The notes under the pieces: generated by a model
What the model was told of the DNA's origin: nothing
The model's input: the letters and a program-made list of their open reading frames with translations, nothing else
Databases searched by the model: none
Source: Pithys albifrons albifrons
Taxonomy: Eukaryota > Chordata > Aves > Passeriformes > Thamnophilidae
DNA length: 64,000 bases
Reading direction: 5' to 3'
Assembly (NCBI RefSeq): GCF_047495875.1
Contig: NC_092470.1
Coordinates: 15,723,001 to 15,787,000, forward strand
Program-made: the position numbers and the translations under genes
Part shown: one piece after another, positions 1-36,900 of the stretch
Numbering within the stretch: the stretch's first letter is position 1
Layout: each line of letters begins with the position of its first letter

Positions 1-24967
<24,967 letters not shown>

Positions 24968-27900
24968 AGTGACTGAGAGGGGAAAGTGCACGTCTGGAAT
25001 ACTTGGATTGGTGTGACAGTGGCTGCTTTCTCCAAGCCAGCAATGAGAAACTCTGAACATGCTGCTATCATCTGGCTGGGTCAAGAAGGATTTTAGGGGA
25101 GTGAGTGGAGGAAGATTTTTTCCTAATTCTTGATTCTGGTTTGGATTTCCATTTCCTTTCCCCTTTTTTACGATTGAACTGTTCTATCATGGAACCAGCC
25201 TAGCTGCCTTGGTCTCTGTTTTGTTTTTGTTTTCCTCAGTCCAGTGGACCCAAGGGAATTTTCCCCAGCCAGTGTTTCCTCAGAAGGAGAAGGCAGATCG
25301 ATGCTGCTTAGAGTGGTGCAGAAGGCTGTGAGCCTACTCCAACTTGATGTTATGTGACAGATGCTGCTTTGGGATAGGGGATAAACTGGTTGGGCTGGGA
25401 TTTGTGTGTAGTCAGCATGGGGCAATGGGAGGATGTATTCAAGGAGGGACAGGAAAGACTCTCAGCAGCCAACCTTGGTTGAAAGAGGGACTTGCTGTCC
25501 CTGCAGGATTAGCTATGCTGGTGACAATTCATCACTTTCCTGGCCATGTTATCATTTCCATGTCTTTATCCATTTCAAGAAACTGGCTCTGCTTTGATTG
25601 ATTGCTGTTATGTCCCCCGCAATAGGAGAGCTGGGGGAGATCTTCCTTCCATCTCCAGGGCTGGAACTGGCAAATCTTGATTCTGGGGAGGGCAGGTATT
25701 GGGATATATGAAAAAGAGTAGTTAGTTCACTTCTAACCAGTAGGAAAGAAATTGGGGTGAGAACAGTGTTTCTCATTGGACAGGACTCAGGAATTCATAA
25801 CAAAACTTTTCCCTTCTGGCATGGGCAGCTTGGGTGGTCCAGGAATTAACAGATGCTGACTGGGAGCTGCAAGATCAAAAGATGGCTCTGGACATCTGGG
25901 GATCCGGAACCTCCCAATCTCCCTGCCACTGAAGCACTCTGGTCTCTGGGCAAATCATTTCTCTCTGTGCTTCACAGAGCAGTGATCACAAACCTTTACT
26001 GCAACTGAAGGGTAAAGGATGATAGAACAAAGTGAAATAGGAATTCAGCGGAGTGATCATTGCCCATTACCTTCCTGCAACACTTCCAGCAGTGACTCAG
26101 AATTGCTAAAAGTACTTGCACTTACAGACCTTCTGTCTGTCTAAATTGGAAATGAGCCTGGGGACTTAGCATCTCGGTGAGCAGGGAGAGAATGAGGAAT
26201 TCAGGACTGATCCTTAAATCCTTAGAGCAAATGTCTTAAGAGCCCAGCATGACAGAGGGAAAAGAGGAGTCTGTAGCCCAGCTCAGTGGACTTCAGAGCA
26301 AACACTCCAAGTATTCAAGCCACAGCACTAGATGCAAACCAGCATCCAGCCTGGACACTACAGTGGTGAGAGAGGGGTTGGTGGTGCACAGATTGCTGGC
26401 CAGAAATAGTTGGGGTGATTATTTTTCAGATTGGAGTTTCCTGGACACCACAAAACTTTCACAACAGCCAGACTGCCCAGAGCACGATGTTTGGGGATGC
26501 GTCACCTCCCAGAGCTTAGTGTTAAAAGACCGGGCTGGTCCAGACTCCTCTCTTTGGTGAAGGACAGAAGCTGGGCGTCCTATTAAGGTGCCAGTATTTA
26601 ATCCTAATAAGCTGTGATGTCCTTTCCCTGAAAGTCTGAGGGCAGGTGGGTGTTCAGGGCTGGCTTCCTGACTCCAGTCCGCGCCTTGGAAGGCGCACGC
26701 AAACTGACACTAATACCGCATGTCCCCTCCATGCAGTGTATCCCTGGCAATCTGCCATCACTCCTCCTGAGCCCGCTGCTTTAACAGAACACAAGGGAAG
26801 GGTTTTTCTTCCTTTTTGTTTTTATTTTGCAAGATTTCCACCAAATTTAGGGCAGTTTTATTTCCTTAGGGGCATTTGCTGCCCTGAGAAAGTGTTACAC
26901 TTGGGTTTACCTGTGCAGGGCGAGGTGAAGGCAAGTCTTCCACAGTCCCCCTTGGAGCTGCCAGGCAGTGGGAGGTGTGGAGAGAGCACGTTTCCGCAGC
27001 GTTTCCCACTAAGCTGTGACTGCAGCCTGTGGTGTTCAACAAAGAGAGCCTTTCTTTTCAGAGGTATTAGCTTTTAATGTGAAAATGGAAGAAACCTCAG
27101 AGGGGGCAAAGAGAATTACTCTGTTTGTCCCTGAGTGGTGCTGTCATGGTGGGAAGTTTGTGCCATACTCTTGTGAAAAAGGCAGTACTGGCCAGCCAGT
27201 GTTAGGGTTGGTGCAGGAAAACTTGAACCTCAGCAAGAGGCATTTTCTGTGTCCAGATGTGGGGGTTTCTGCACATTGTGGGTTCTGGGTGTGAGGTTGG
27301 TTTGGATTTCCTTCTTGTGCAACAGCAAAAGCTTTACCCATGTCCACAGAGAGTTGTCCCCACTGTCACTTCAGACTGATGCTGAAGTCACATAATTTTG
27401 TCCACTTGTGGTGTATGGGTCTTCACTGGGTTTGGCTTTAATGAAACTGGAGAATAAGATTTGGGAGAAAGTTCTCCCTGAGCACACAAACACAGCCACA
27501 TTCATTTTATGTCCCCTCAGCACAGGGACCATGACCAGACACAGTCACTTGGATGTGAGTGGGATTGGAGGGGACATGTCCACAGCCATAAACTTCCCTG
27601 TGGTGTTTGTGTCAACACCTGGTACAGCTCTTCCTTCCAAACCAGCTGTGGGATTCCCTCCAGCCTCTTACAGGAAAAAATAGTAACTTGATGGGTTTTT
27701 ATCAAAAACCAAACAAAAAAACACAAAACTTTTTTAGCCTGACCTCTTTGGAAATGGTGTAAAGTTGTGAATTCACATGGTGGAAGTCCTGCAGACAAAA
27801 ACCTACTGTGGGGACAGGCGATGTGGTCCCAACCAACAGAGATACGTAACAACGTGCTGAAGTCCTTGCGTGAACGGTTTGTGATCCACACAAAAATATT

Positions 27901-28160
27901 ATTCTGCTTTCACCCATTTCCTCCCAACCTCTGCCTCCCCTCCAGGGAGAGAAGGACTCTTACTGTAAAAAATATGGACTTTTAAACCTGTTGACTAAAA
28001 ACAGTAATTAATATTAATTTATATTTGTGAAAGAAATGCCACTGTCCTAGTGATTTCTGATGTAAATATGTTGTTTATATAGTATGTATGAAATTTTCCT
28101 ACATTGTAAAACTGCTGTACTTTTGATTCTTGTATATTAAAAAGTGTTACTGAGATTTTC
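24968..28160 (+). other. CHD2: CHD2 3' UTR
   Basis: Continuous from the stop codon to an ATTAAA signal at 28136-28141, with cleavage likely near 28155-28163 and a GT-rich stretch just after it. No AATAAA was seen earlier in the stretch, so one long 3' UTR of about 3.2 kb is inferred. The last 200 bases are AT-rich and hold an exact Pumilio-type TGTAAATA at 28061-28068. The 3' end is inferred, without transcript data. Confidence 0.75.
28136..28141 (+). terminator. CHD2: Candidate CHD2 poly(A) signal ATTAAA
   Basis: ATTAAA, the commonest variant of the AATAAA signal, lies in an AT-rich stretch and is followed within 40 bases by a GT-rich segment (TGTAGTGTC). It is the first plausible signal downstream of the CHD2 stop. 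Confidence 0.65.
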
Positions 28161-30750
28161 AGAACGGCCCCAATGTAGTGTCTCGAGGAGGTCCTGCAGA
28201 CCCCTGGGTATGAAGGCAGGTCTTGGGGTTGAGTGCCTGACAGAAGGGCTGTTTTGGGATGACAGGCCCCTTCCCTGCCAGCCACAGGCAAGCCATAATG
28301 GATACTTTTACCACAGGAATAAGCATGTTCTTGGCTGTTTTTACATAGTTTCACAGTCTGTGGTGATAAAGACTGGGAAACCAATTCAGATGGGAATTTC
28401 CACCTGATCAAGAGGAGCTGTGTTCCCTCACCTATATACACCAGGATTTCACTGGGACTGTACCAATATTTGTGTTTATCCAAACTGTATTTGCTGGATC
28501 TCTGGACATGTGTAAAATGTTTGGCCCTTTCTGGAGAGAATTTCCCATTTTCTTTAAGGAGTTATGCTCCTGCTATGTTGGTGGAGTTCTCCACTCTGTC
28601 CCTGGCCCCTCCTGGGCAGGATGTGCTTCTCCCCAGGGGGGATGAGATGGCACCCAGTGGGATGATTTGGTTTTGTCTTTACCCTCCACTGCTCACGCTG
28701 AGGCCCACACGGCAGGACAGGGAGCAGGGACTGGAGCCATTTCTCCCAAGTTATAAAAGCTCATTGTAAAAAGCACTTCTCACACCTGTAGCCACTGGAT
28801 CCAGCCCTTCCCAGTTTCTGTTGCTGAGCCAAGTTTCAACCAAGAGTGAAATTTCACAGCTGAGTTATATGCTCCTGAAAAATGGATTTCCTCATGGAAA
28901 GAGTGACTGGCTGTCAGCCATGGGGCTGTGGCAGGGAGAGGGGCTTGGTTGGAGAGAGGCACTGGGGGCTGCAGGGAGCTGGTCTGGGTGTATGTACATG
29001 GAGCACAGGGCAGTGAATCTACCTGAGGCCGGTGATTGTTTTTTTTTTTAATTTAAGGAGGCAGGTAAGGAATGGGCACTGTGATGCTGGGGACATTATC
29101 CTCCTGGTACAACTCAACCCAGCATCCCCTGCCCACCCATATCCACAGCACTATACTGAGAACAGTTAAATCCTTCTCAAAGCTGGAGAAATGACCCCTT
29201 CCCACATCTTGCTGTCAGGCAGGTCCTGTCGGTCCCACAACAGTGTATCATCCATAACGACATGGTCCATGCAGTGCCACGGCCATCCCGGAGTGCTGGG
29301 CAGGGCCGGCGTTCCGGCTGGGAGCACAGGATGGAGCAGTGGTCACTCCTGCTGGCTCACCTTGGAAAGGAGACCCAAGGTGTCCGGCAATGCCGACATG
29401 CCAGCACAGGGAGCAGGACCCCCAGCCCTGCCTGGCACCCACCTCAGTGAGGGCATGGGGAGGCTGGAAGCCCCCGCACTGTGCATTATGCCAGAGCGGA
29501 TCCTCTAGAGGGCAGCCAGTTCCCGGAAAAAAAGGCATTTTTTGGTGAACAACAGTATTGAGCAGTTGTGGCTGTTCCCGGACAGCCGCTGCTCAACCCG
29601 AGCTCTCGGATGCAAAGCTCAGAGCAGCCCAGGCAGTGGCCCGAGGGCAGGGATGCGCAGGCACAGCCAAAGTGGGGCTGGAAACCACCCCCAGACGCTG
29701 GGCAGTGGCACCTGAGCTGAGGTCCATTGCAGGGCGATGGGATGGGACCCTGGAGCCCCCCAGGCAGGCCTTCACCAGTCATGAAACATGGTCTAGAGAG
29801 CATTTGAACCTCTCTGAGAGGCCACAGGGCCATTGCTGCCACTACCGCTGTCCCTTCATGGCCTGTGCCTTCCCCACTCAACCTCCTGGGGAAGCTTCAG
29901 TGGTGCCATGTGTGGTTAATCAGGACCCTTGTCCATCCTTGTCCCTCAGATCAGCATTTTTCCCACCAGGACATGTAGGTGCTGCCTGTTTGTTGCCCCA
30001 AGCTGGGGATCAGTGAGTGAGGGAGACCCCCTGTGAATTTTTCGATGACTTTGCAGAGTGATTTGAACCTGAGCTTTGGTGCAAGGGGTGGCAGAGGGAC
30101 TGAGTCTGGCTCTTCCAAAAGCTGCTGGTTCTCCAGGGCACTGAAGGAGGGGGATGCCAGGTTTTGCATCTCTGGTGCTTACTGTCATTGCATGGATTCG
30201 GCCAAATAGTGTGTGTTTTGAGTTGGTGCTGGTGTCCCACCCTCAGAATGTCCCTGTCTCCAGCTGCTGTGACAAAAAGTCCTTCACATTTCAAAAATGG
30301 AAAATTCAACAACAAAAAAAAGAAGCAATTTTGGTTTTCCTCATTAGAGGGCAGCAACAAACCCAGCTGCGACAGGAGCGGTGCCCAAGAAAGGCAAAAT
30401 CATGGAAAGGAGGAATTATGATTACCAGATGCACAATATAATCTGCTGGAGTGAGAAGGGGAAGAATCATGGTACCCACTTGGACTCCCACTGCTGCAGA
30501 TCTCCTCTTCCAGCAAGGCTCGGCTCTAAAGCTTCATGATCTGTATTTTCTCCCTCCTCCCCTTTTAATTTTTCTCATTTGGCTGTAGATAAACCCAGAG
30601 TGAAATTCTCATGAGAATTCAGGACAGAAAAGAGCTCTCAGAGGGTCCTTGGTCACAGGTGGTAGAAAGATGCTTTGGAGCAAATGCAGAAATGGGGCAG
30701 CACTCACATTCTATGTGGGGAACAGCACCAGACCAAAGGGAGAACCTGGA
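28161..30750. other. Intergenic gap between convergent CHD2 and RGMA
   Basis: About 2.6 kb with no supportable gene. It holds a T11 run near 29039, a CTCF-like motif at 29502-29515 and a weaker one at 30341-30354. Open frames here are short and have no recognisable protein. Confidence 0.7.
29502..29515 (+). promoter_or_regulatory. Candidate CTCF motif between CHD2 and RGMA
   Basis: CCTCTAGAGGGCAG matches the CTCF core consensus CCASYAGRKGGCRS at 13 of 14 positions (mismatch at position 3). Assuming even base composition, about one such match is expected by chance in a window this size, so position is the main support. Confidence 0.4.
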
Positions 30751-30769
30751 ACAAACAGAGACCCACTCG

Positions 30770-30775
30770 TTTATT
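30770..30775 (-). terminator. RGMA: Candidate RGMA poly(A) signal AATAAA
   Basis: Reverse strand AATAAA in the context GACAATAAACGAG, followed by a GT-rich stretch (GTGGGTCTCTGTTTGTT) on the same strand. It is preceded by an AT-rich stretch, as at a conserved mRNA end. Confidence 0.65.
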
Positions 30776-30913
30776 GTCAAAAACCCTCAAACTTTACTTG
30801 TGTTTCTCTCAATAAATAATTTACAGTATATACATGCGGTGACACTCCCGAGGGTCTCAGCGCAGGGAGGAGGTGGGGGGGCCTTCTCATAATGCCCCGC
30901 CTTTGCCCATGTA

Positions 30914-30932
30914 TTTTTTTTTTTTTTTTTTT
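30914..30932 (+). repeat. Homopolymer T19 (A19 on the RGMA strand)
   Basis: Nineteen T in a row on the plus strand, inside the inferred RGMA 3' UTR. Confidence 0.95.
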
Positions 30933-33254
30933 AGTTTCCAAGTATTGGGTCCTTCTTGGCCACACTTCACCTTTAACCAGGACTGGGTCAAACACAACCA
31001 AAATAAAGTGCTTCACTGTTTGCTTCTAAAATAGGGATACCCCAACCACTGTACATCAGCGGCCACCACTGGAGCGCCCACCTGGACAGAGGGACCAAGC
31101 CACTCCACAACCAGACTTTCCTTGGATGGAAACTATCCCTAAACCACAGCACATCATGCCATGGGGTGATTGTTTTATAAGAAAAGGAGGTCTTAAGGGA
31201 ATTATTGACCTGTTGGCACACTCTGGCTGGGCCTTCTCAGGCAGATTGCAAGGAGCATTGTGTCTTCAGAGGGATGCTGCGCACAGCTGCTGTCAGACAT
31301 ATGGGGCAGCACTGCAAGAAACACATTTCCTCTTATCCAGCAACAAATTTTGGCTTTTAAAACTTGCATTTTGCATTTCTAGGGAAGATAAAAACTTGTT
31401 TGTTTCTTGAACAAAGGAAACAGTAAGTCCAAATCAGCTTGGCTGAGCAAGTAGTGCATTGGGAAACGAAAACTGTCCTGTGCTGCGGTCCAGTGGCTGC
31501 TCTCCCAGAGCCTCCAAACTGTGATATCCTTATTTCTAGATCTCCCTACAGAGTATCTGGGGCACCAGCAAACAAAGCAAGGAGCAAAGTAGTAAACACA
31601 TCTTTTTGTTTCTTTTTTTTCCTTAAACATTTAAAAACCAATTACATCTCTTCATCTGTACAGTCACACAAGATCAATGCCAGGGCTCTATATATTAAAG
31701 AGACAATATAAATTACATCCATTGACACAAGTTTGCATTTCTCTGCTGCTTTACAAATGGAGTTCTAGAGCTGTTAGGACACAATGAATAGTCACACTGA
31801 GTATTTACACCAGGCTGCCTCTTGGCACCAGTTCCGACTGCCAAACCTAGCCTGTTCCCACCTCTTTTGGTGCTACAGCTTGTCTCATCATGCCCAGAGA
31901 CCTCCCTTGAGAGCAGAAGGTGCCCCAAAGGTGACACGTTTTGGGAATTGTTTCTGGGAACTTCCCCCTGATAAAAGGAGGGGAAACCCATCAGGTGGTC
32001 TCAAAGGCACAGACCAAAGGTGGTCTTGATGTTTGTTCAGTGATGGGGTAAACCACAGAGGAACATGGAGAGGAGGAGATGGGCAACATTACTTGGTGGG
32101 GGAAGATTATTGATGGTTTTGAGACAGGAACAGACATGTGGGGCAGCTGGAGGGGTCCTCTGCTGCATCCCATCTCCTGGCTGGATTTCTAACATTACCC
32201 CATTTCTGATTCAAGCCCAGAAGGGCTTAAGGTGCAACTGGTCTGCAATGGGGTTGCAAGTCGCGGCCCCAGGAAGGGGAGCAGAACAGAGACCTAGCAG
32301 CAAAAAAGAAGTGCCACACTCCTGCTCCATCCCAGGGTTGGGCTGAGCCGGTGTGGGAGGCTGGAGGGAGATGTGGATCGGGTGTCCCACTGAGCAGCCA
32401 CCCTGCTGCCAGTTTTAGGGGACTGGAGAGCAAATGCTGTGAGGACCTCATCCAACGTGGGCAGAAGTTGCAGGAACCACTTGAATACTGGCCAGGTTTC
32501 TCCCATTGCCATCAAGTCCATGGTGGGTCCAGGCAGAGACAAGGGAGACAGGAATAAAACTACTGAGTGAATCAGTTGGATGAACTGGCTAGAATAGGAG
32601 ATGCCCTTTGAACCACAGCAAATGCAGGCCAAGGCTTGAGGAACATGTCCTCCCTTCCACCCAGAAGATGCTTGGCCCCAGCAGCCAAGCAAGCATGAGA
32701 TCATCCCCCACCATTGTGGCCCTCTGCACCACTTTCTGCAACAACAGGGCTGGGGGCAGGATGTGCCCAAAAAGCAGAGCCTGGTCACGGTGAGCAGAAT
32801 GATCAGCCCTGCTGTGCTGGCCAGGTTTGGCCCTGTCTTGCTGCTCCATGCCCTCCTCATGGGCTCCGGCCTCCAAAGACAAAGCCACGTTCATGCACAC
32901 CAGTGTCACAGTCAGCATGTGCACTTCTGGGACCTGGGGGAGCGCTCCAAGGAGAGTAGCTGCAAGGGTTCCTCAGCCCCCTCTCCACTGGGAGCAGGAA
33001 GAGCGGGGAGATGAGGAAGGTCCAGACAACGTACTGTCCAGGAATAACTCCTGACTGGTCCCACTGGCAGCACGTTCCTCTCAGGCAAGAGCTGGGAAGG
33101 TAAGGGACTTGTGCCCAAGAGAGAGACTGAGGTTTGAGGACAACCTATACGTCTCTGATATCCAACCTCCTCCTGTTTTCCAGCACCTCCATCTCATCCC
33201 TGGTTCTCTCCTGCTCCCCCTTCTCCGCTCTCCATGGTGTGAAGGAACAAACCT

Positions 33255-33962
33255 TTATAATAAGCACAACCAACACTGACTCAAACACAGCAGTGCTACT
33301 GCTACCCAGAGGGTGGGATATGTTCCCATGGGAGCCATGTTGCCCGGGGCCAGGTCCCGTGTCCTCTCATAGAGGTGCAGCTTGTCTTTGTTGGAGTGAA
33401 GCATCTTCACGTCCTCAAAGGCATAGTAAGCAGCCAGCATGAAGTTGACATCCCCCGTGGTGAGGAGGTCGAAGACGCAGGACTGGAAGTAAAGATCCTC
33501 CACAGGCAGCTTTTCCCTGCACTTGGCTGTGGCTGTTTCATAGGTGAAGGCCTCAGGGGGGGCTGGCAGGCTGGGCCCCTTCCTACGAGTACGACCCTCC
33601 GTGGCCTGAGCCGAGCGGATGGCCTGGAAGTCAATCTGTTGGTTGAGTGGACAACCGCGGAGGCACAGGTAGAGGCCTTGACTGTCCCGGTCCTCCACAG
33701 CGTTCACCACCTCCTCTGGCATGCGCACAGCAAAGGTGAGGTACCGCCCCACCTGCCTCACCACGATGGTGGTACCGATGTACTTGGCCTGGATCTCGAT
33801 GTGTTGGCCTGATACCTTCTCAGTGATCTTCAGGCTGTTGGCTCCGTGCTTGTCCCCACCGTTCTTGGAGCCATCAGCAAAGGCAGCAGGGAGCTCGTCC
33901 ATCTCTGCCTGGTACACTTTCTGATCCACACACTCCTGGAAGCTCTTGAAGATGATGGTGAG
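33255..33962 (-). CDS. RGMA: RGMA last coding exon (C-terminal half, GPI tail)
   Basis: Begins [18 protein letters not shown] after acceptor CTCCTTCACAG and ends with TAA. Encodes residues 215-449: [69 protein letters not shown] and a hydrophobic tail ending CWLCLL. The tail sequence is unlike the human one, but keeps a GPI-signal character. Confidence 0.96.
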   Translation of the reverse strand, partial: LTIIFKSFQECVDQKVYQAEMDELPAAFADGSKNGGDKHGANSLKITEKVSGQHIEIQAKYIGTTIVVRQVGRYLTFAVRMPEEVVNAVEDRDSQGLYLCLRGCPLNQQIDFQAIRSAQATEGRTRRKGPSLPAPPEAFTYETATAKCREKLPVEDLYFQSCVFDLLTTGDVNFMLAAYYAFEDVKMLHSNKDKLHLYERTRDLAPGNMAPMGTYPTLWVAVALLCLSQCWLCLL

Positions 33963-36900
33963 CTGTGAAGGAGGAAAGAAACAGGGTTATAATCACTGAT
34001 GACCACCTGAGAATGCACGACTGCCAGCAGGAGCAGTGTGGAAGGTGGAATTGCTGGACACTCAATCCAGATGGGAGTGCAACCTTTAGCTCATGGGCAG
34101 GTGCTTCACGCTAGGAAGCCATAACTTCTAGCCACCCAGACATGGTCCTCCTGCTCCAGCAGTGGGGTGAGGACACTGTGTATGAAGCCAAGATGCAAGG
34201 ACTGGACTGAAAATACCATCTGGATCTGTGCTGTGATCTCCAGGCCCAACACAGGATCTTCCCTGCAGCTGGAGCTGGGTGGAGTATCGCTACTCCCAGG
34301 CTGTGGTGGCATGCCTGTGCACGCAGCACTGCCTTGCCTCCAGGGCTGGCAGATGGCGGCGGGGGACAAGCCTTGACTCCCTTAGAGGTGGTGGAGCTTT
34401 TCCTCTGGCTCCCATGAAATTTACATCCCAAGGGCTGGACCTCTTCCTTTCCATGGCCACTCATAGACCATGGTCTTTTCCTATGGGCCTTAGAACATGT
34501 CATGCTCCATCCCAACCACACAGAACCACAGAAGCATACACGTGTTCGGTGTGTTCCAGTGGAATTGCCTTTCTAGGGGTGATTTTGTGGTGGTCTTGGA
34601 AGTGCTGGGTTTATTATTGGACTCAATGATCCTAGAGGTCTTTTACACCTGTTGTACTATACAAACTGAGCCCAGTGCACCTCCTCACCCCTGGCCAAGG
34701 AAGGACCTTGCAGCACTTGCTCTTCCCTTGCTGACTTGGCTTTATGGGGAAGACTTGAGGAGGAGAAGAAGGAGTAGAGTATGCACGGGAAGAAGGGCAA
34801 CTTGCTCTTCCACCCACACAAACTACTCTTTCTCTTTCACCTCTTGCATAGTTGCCATTCTTCCACCTCTGCCTGTGAGGGGGAAGAGGTGAAGGGGACC
34901 TCCTGCCTCGTGGTGCCATAAAGGGGCAGACTGAGACCTAATCAGTGTGGGTCAGGGCTGAGGAAATGAGCAGAGAACACAAAGAGCCCTATGGACCAAG
35001 GGCTCCCATCCTTTCTAACAGGACACAGTCCTCCAGCCATGACACAGCAGTGCTTTCCACGGCTCATGCTGCAGATCTCATGACTAATCCTTCCTCATCA
35101 CAAGCCTGTGAGGCAGATAAGGAGTGAAGACTCAATTAAGATGGTGATCCTGCAATCCCAGCAGGTCCTGGGATCCTTAAGAACCACTTTCCTCAAGCCA
35201 GACTTGCAACCTTCAGTAGGTTTTGATGTCTTTTGGGGCATAAGAAGTTCAGAGCACCATTAAGTATCTTTTAGGAGGTTTACCAGGGACAGGTCAAAAA
35301 CTCAATGCAAGCTCCAGCTCAGGATTCAGAGGTCACACATAGAGCTGAGAAGCAGCCCATCCTACACGTACTACTCTCCCAACACACAGAGAGAAGCAGA
35401 ACTCCCAGACATGGAGAGACAGGACATTTTCCAAAAGCAAGAGGATGCCTCGAGCTGAGCCTCCCTTTTTTTTAGCACAAAAAGCACCCTTTTAGCTTTA
35501 GAGCTTATGCACCATAGGGCAACATACCAGTTCCTGAGCTCCAGGTCTCTCCCGAAGCTGAGGCAGTGCCACACAAGTCCTGCTGCAGCACAGCAGCACG
35601 TTTACACTTGAGTTTTCTCAGTGTTTGCTTGTACCTTCAGGATGTTTATTTAGGCTGTCAAAGCACCTCCAGAATGGACTGTTCCCCACAAAATGCCCTG
35701 ACTTGGCTGCAAACCAGAGAGACAATTGCAAGCCTGGGCAGAGGGGAAGACAGTGTGAGGAGCTCAGCTTCCTCCAGGCTTTTTCCTGAAAGCTGGAGCC
35801 TCCCTGAGGTCAGTCCTGGGTTTGCGTGGGCCTTGGGTATTCCCCCAAAAGGTGCTACCATCATTCCTGGTCTGGCTGTTCAGCAATCTGGAGCCCCAAG
35901 ATGGGAGCCCTCTTAATTTACAATCCCCCACTTGGCCATGATGGCCCCCTGAGCTGCAGCATCTCAGCCTGCTCACCATGATGGGTCTGGACGTGCTCAA
36001 GAAGAAATCACAAGCCATTTAAATGAAAGCTGGGGATAAAGGAAGAACGGACATCTCGTATTTAGGGCTGAACATTCTAATGCAGAGAAGCTCATGATCT
36101 TTCTTACCCTCCCCAAGGAGAGGAGTAAATGGGGGAAAGGATGGATGAAAGAAAAGCTGTCCAGAAAGGCCTCTGCCCTCCCCCACCTCTGCTCATGGGG
36201 ACATGCCCAAGGCTCACCTTGCTGGTGGCAGTGGCCGAGGAGCCGGGCAGCACCGGCGTGTTGGTGACCTGGACATTCAGGTAGTTATTGTCTATGAGTG
36301 GCCAAGCCCCTTGCACCTTGCAGGTCTGGAAAGTGTCCGTGAAAGTCCTGAGGTGGGGGTCCCCAAAGAGCCCGCAGTGGGTGTAGTTGGGGGTGGCTGA
36401 GTGTTTGTGAAAGCTCTTCTCGTAGTGGCAGATTTCGGGGCTGTCGGAGCGCTCTTGGCTGTCCCCGGGGGGCAATGTCCGGAGGCGGGGCTGGGACGTG
36501 GGGCCATCCTTGGAGCAGTTGTGCTGCACCATGAGATCGTCTATGCCATGCACGGCGGAGTGGTAGGCCAGGTCTCCCCTGCAGGTGCGGGCAGTGCGGC
36601 GGGTGCAGTGCGCGTACGCGCGCAGTGCCGTGCAGAACTCGGGCGCCTCCTCCGCGCCCAGGTGGTGGGAGCCCGACGTGGCTGCCCAGAACTCAGAGTT
36701 GCACTTGAGGATCTTGCATGGAGATGTCACTGTGGGAGAGTTAAAAAAGCACAAGGTGGTCAATGCCTGCCTGAGTGACACCCAACTCAATCCCCAACAA
36801 GAAGCTGTGTCCTCCTCCTGCGGCCCAAACTCATGACACCGGCTCTACCGCGTGACAGGGCCTCGCTCACCAGATGTGACCCTCTCACATGACCCAACTC

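Larger units (their letters stand above)
30752..33254 (-). other. RGMA: RGMA 3' UTR
   Basis: Runs from the RGMA stop codon at 33255-33257 down to the AATAAA at 30770-30775, about 2.5 kb. It contains an A19 tract on the RGMA strand (30914-30932). No other gene or clear repeat was seen in it. The extent is inferred. Confidence 0.65.

Noticed and set aside
29498..29510. GGATCCTCTAGAG, identical to part of a common cloning-vector polylinker
   Set aside because: Only 13 bases match and flanking bases do not continue the polylinker, so it is taken as chance, not vector contamination. It overlaps the CTCF-like motif.
33375..33812. A 145-codon plus-strand frame opposite the RGMA last exon
   Set aside because: Antisense shadow of a well-supported coding exon.
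36401..36778. A 125-codon plus-strand frame opposite the RGMA third exon
   Set aside because: Antisense shadow of a CpG-rich coding exon.
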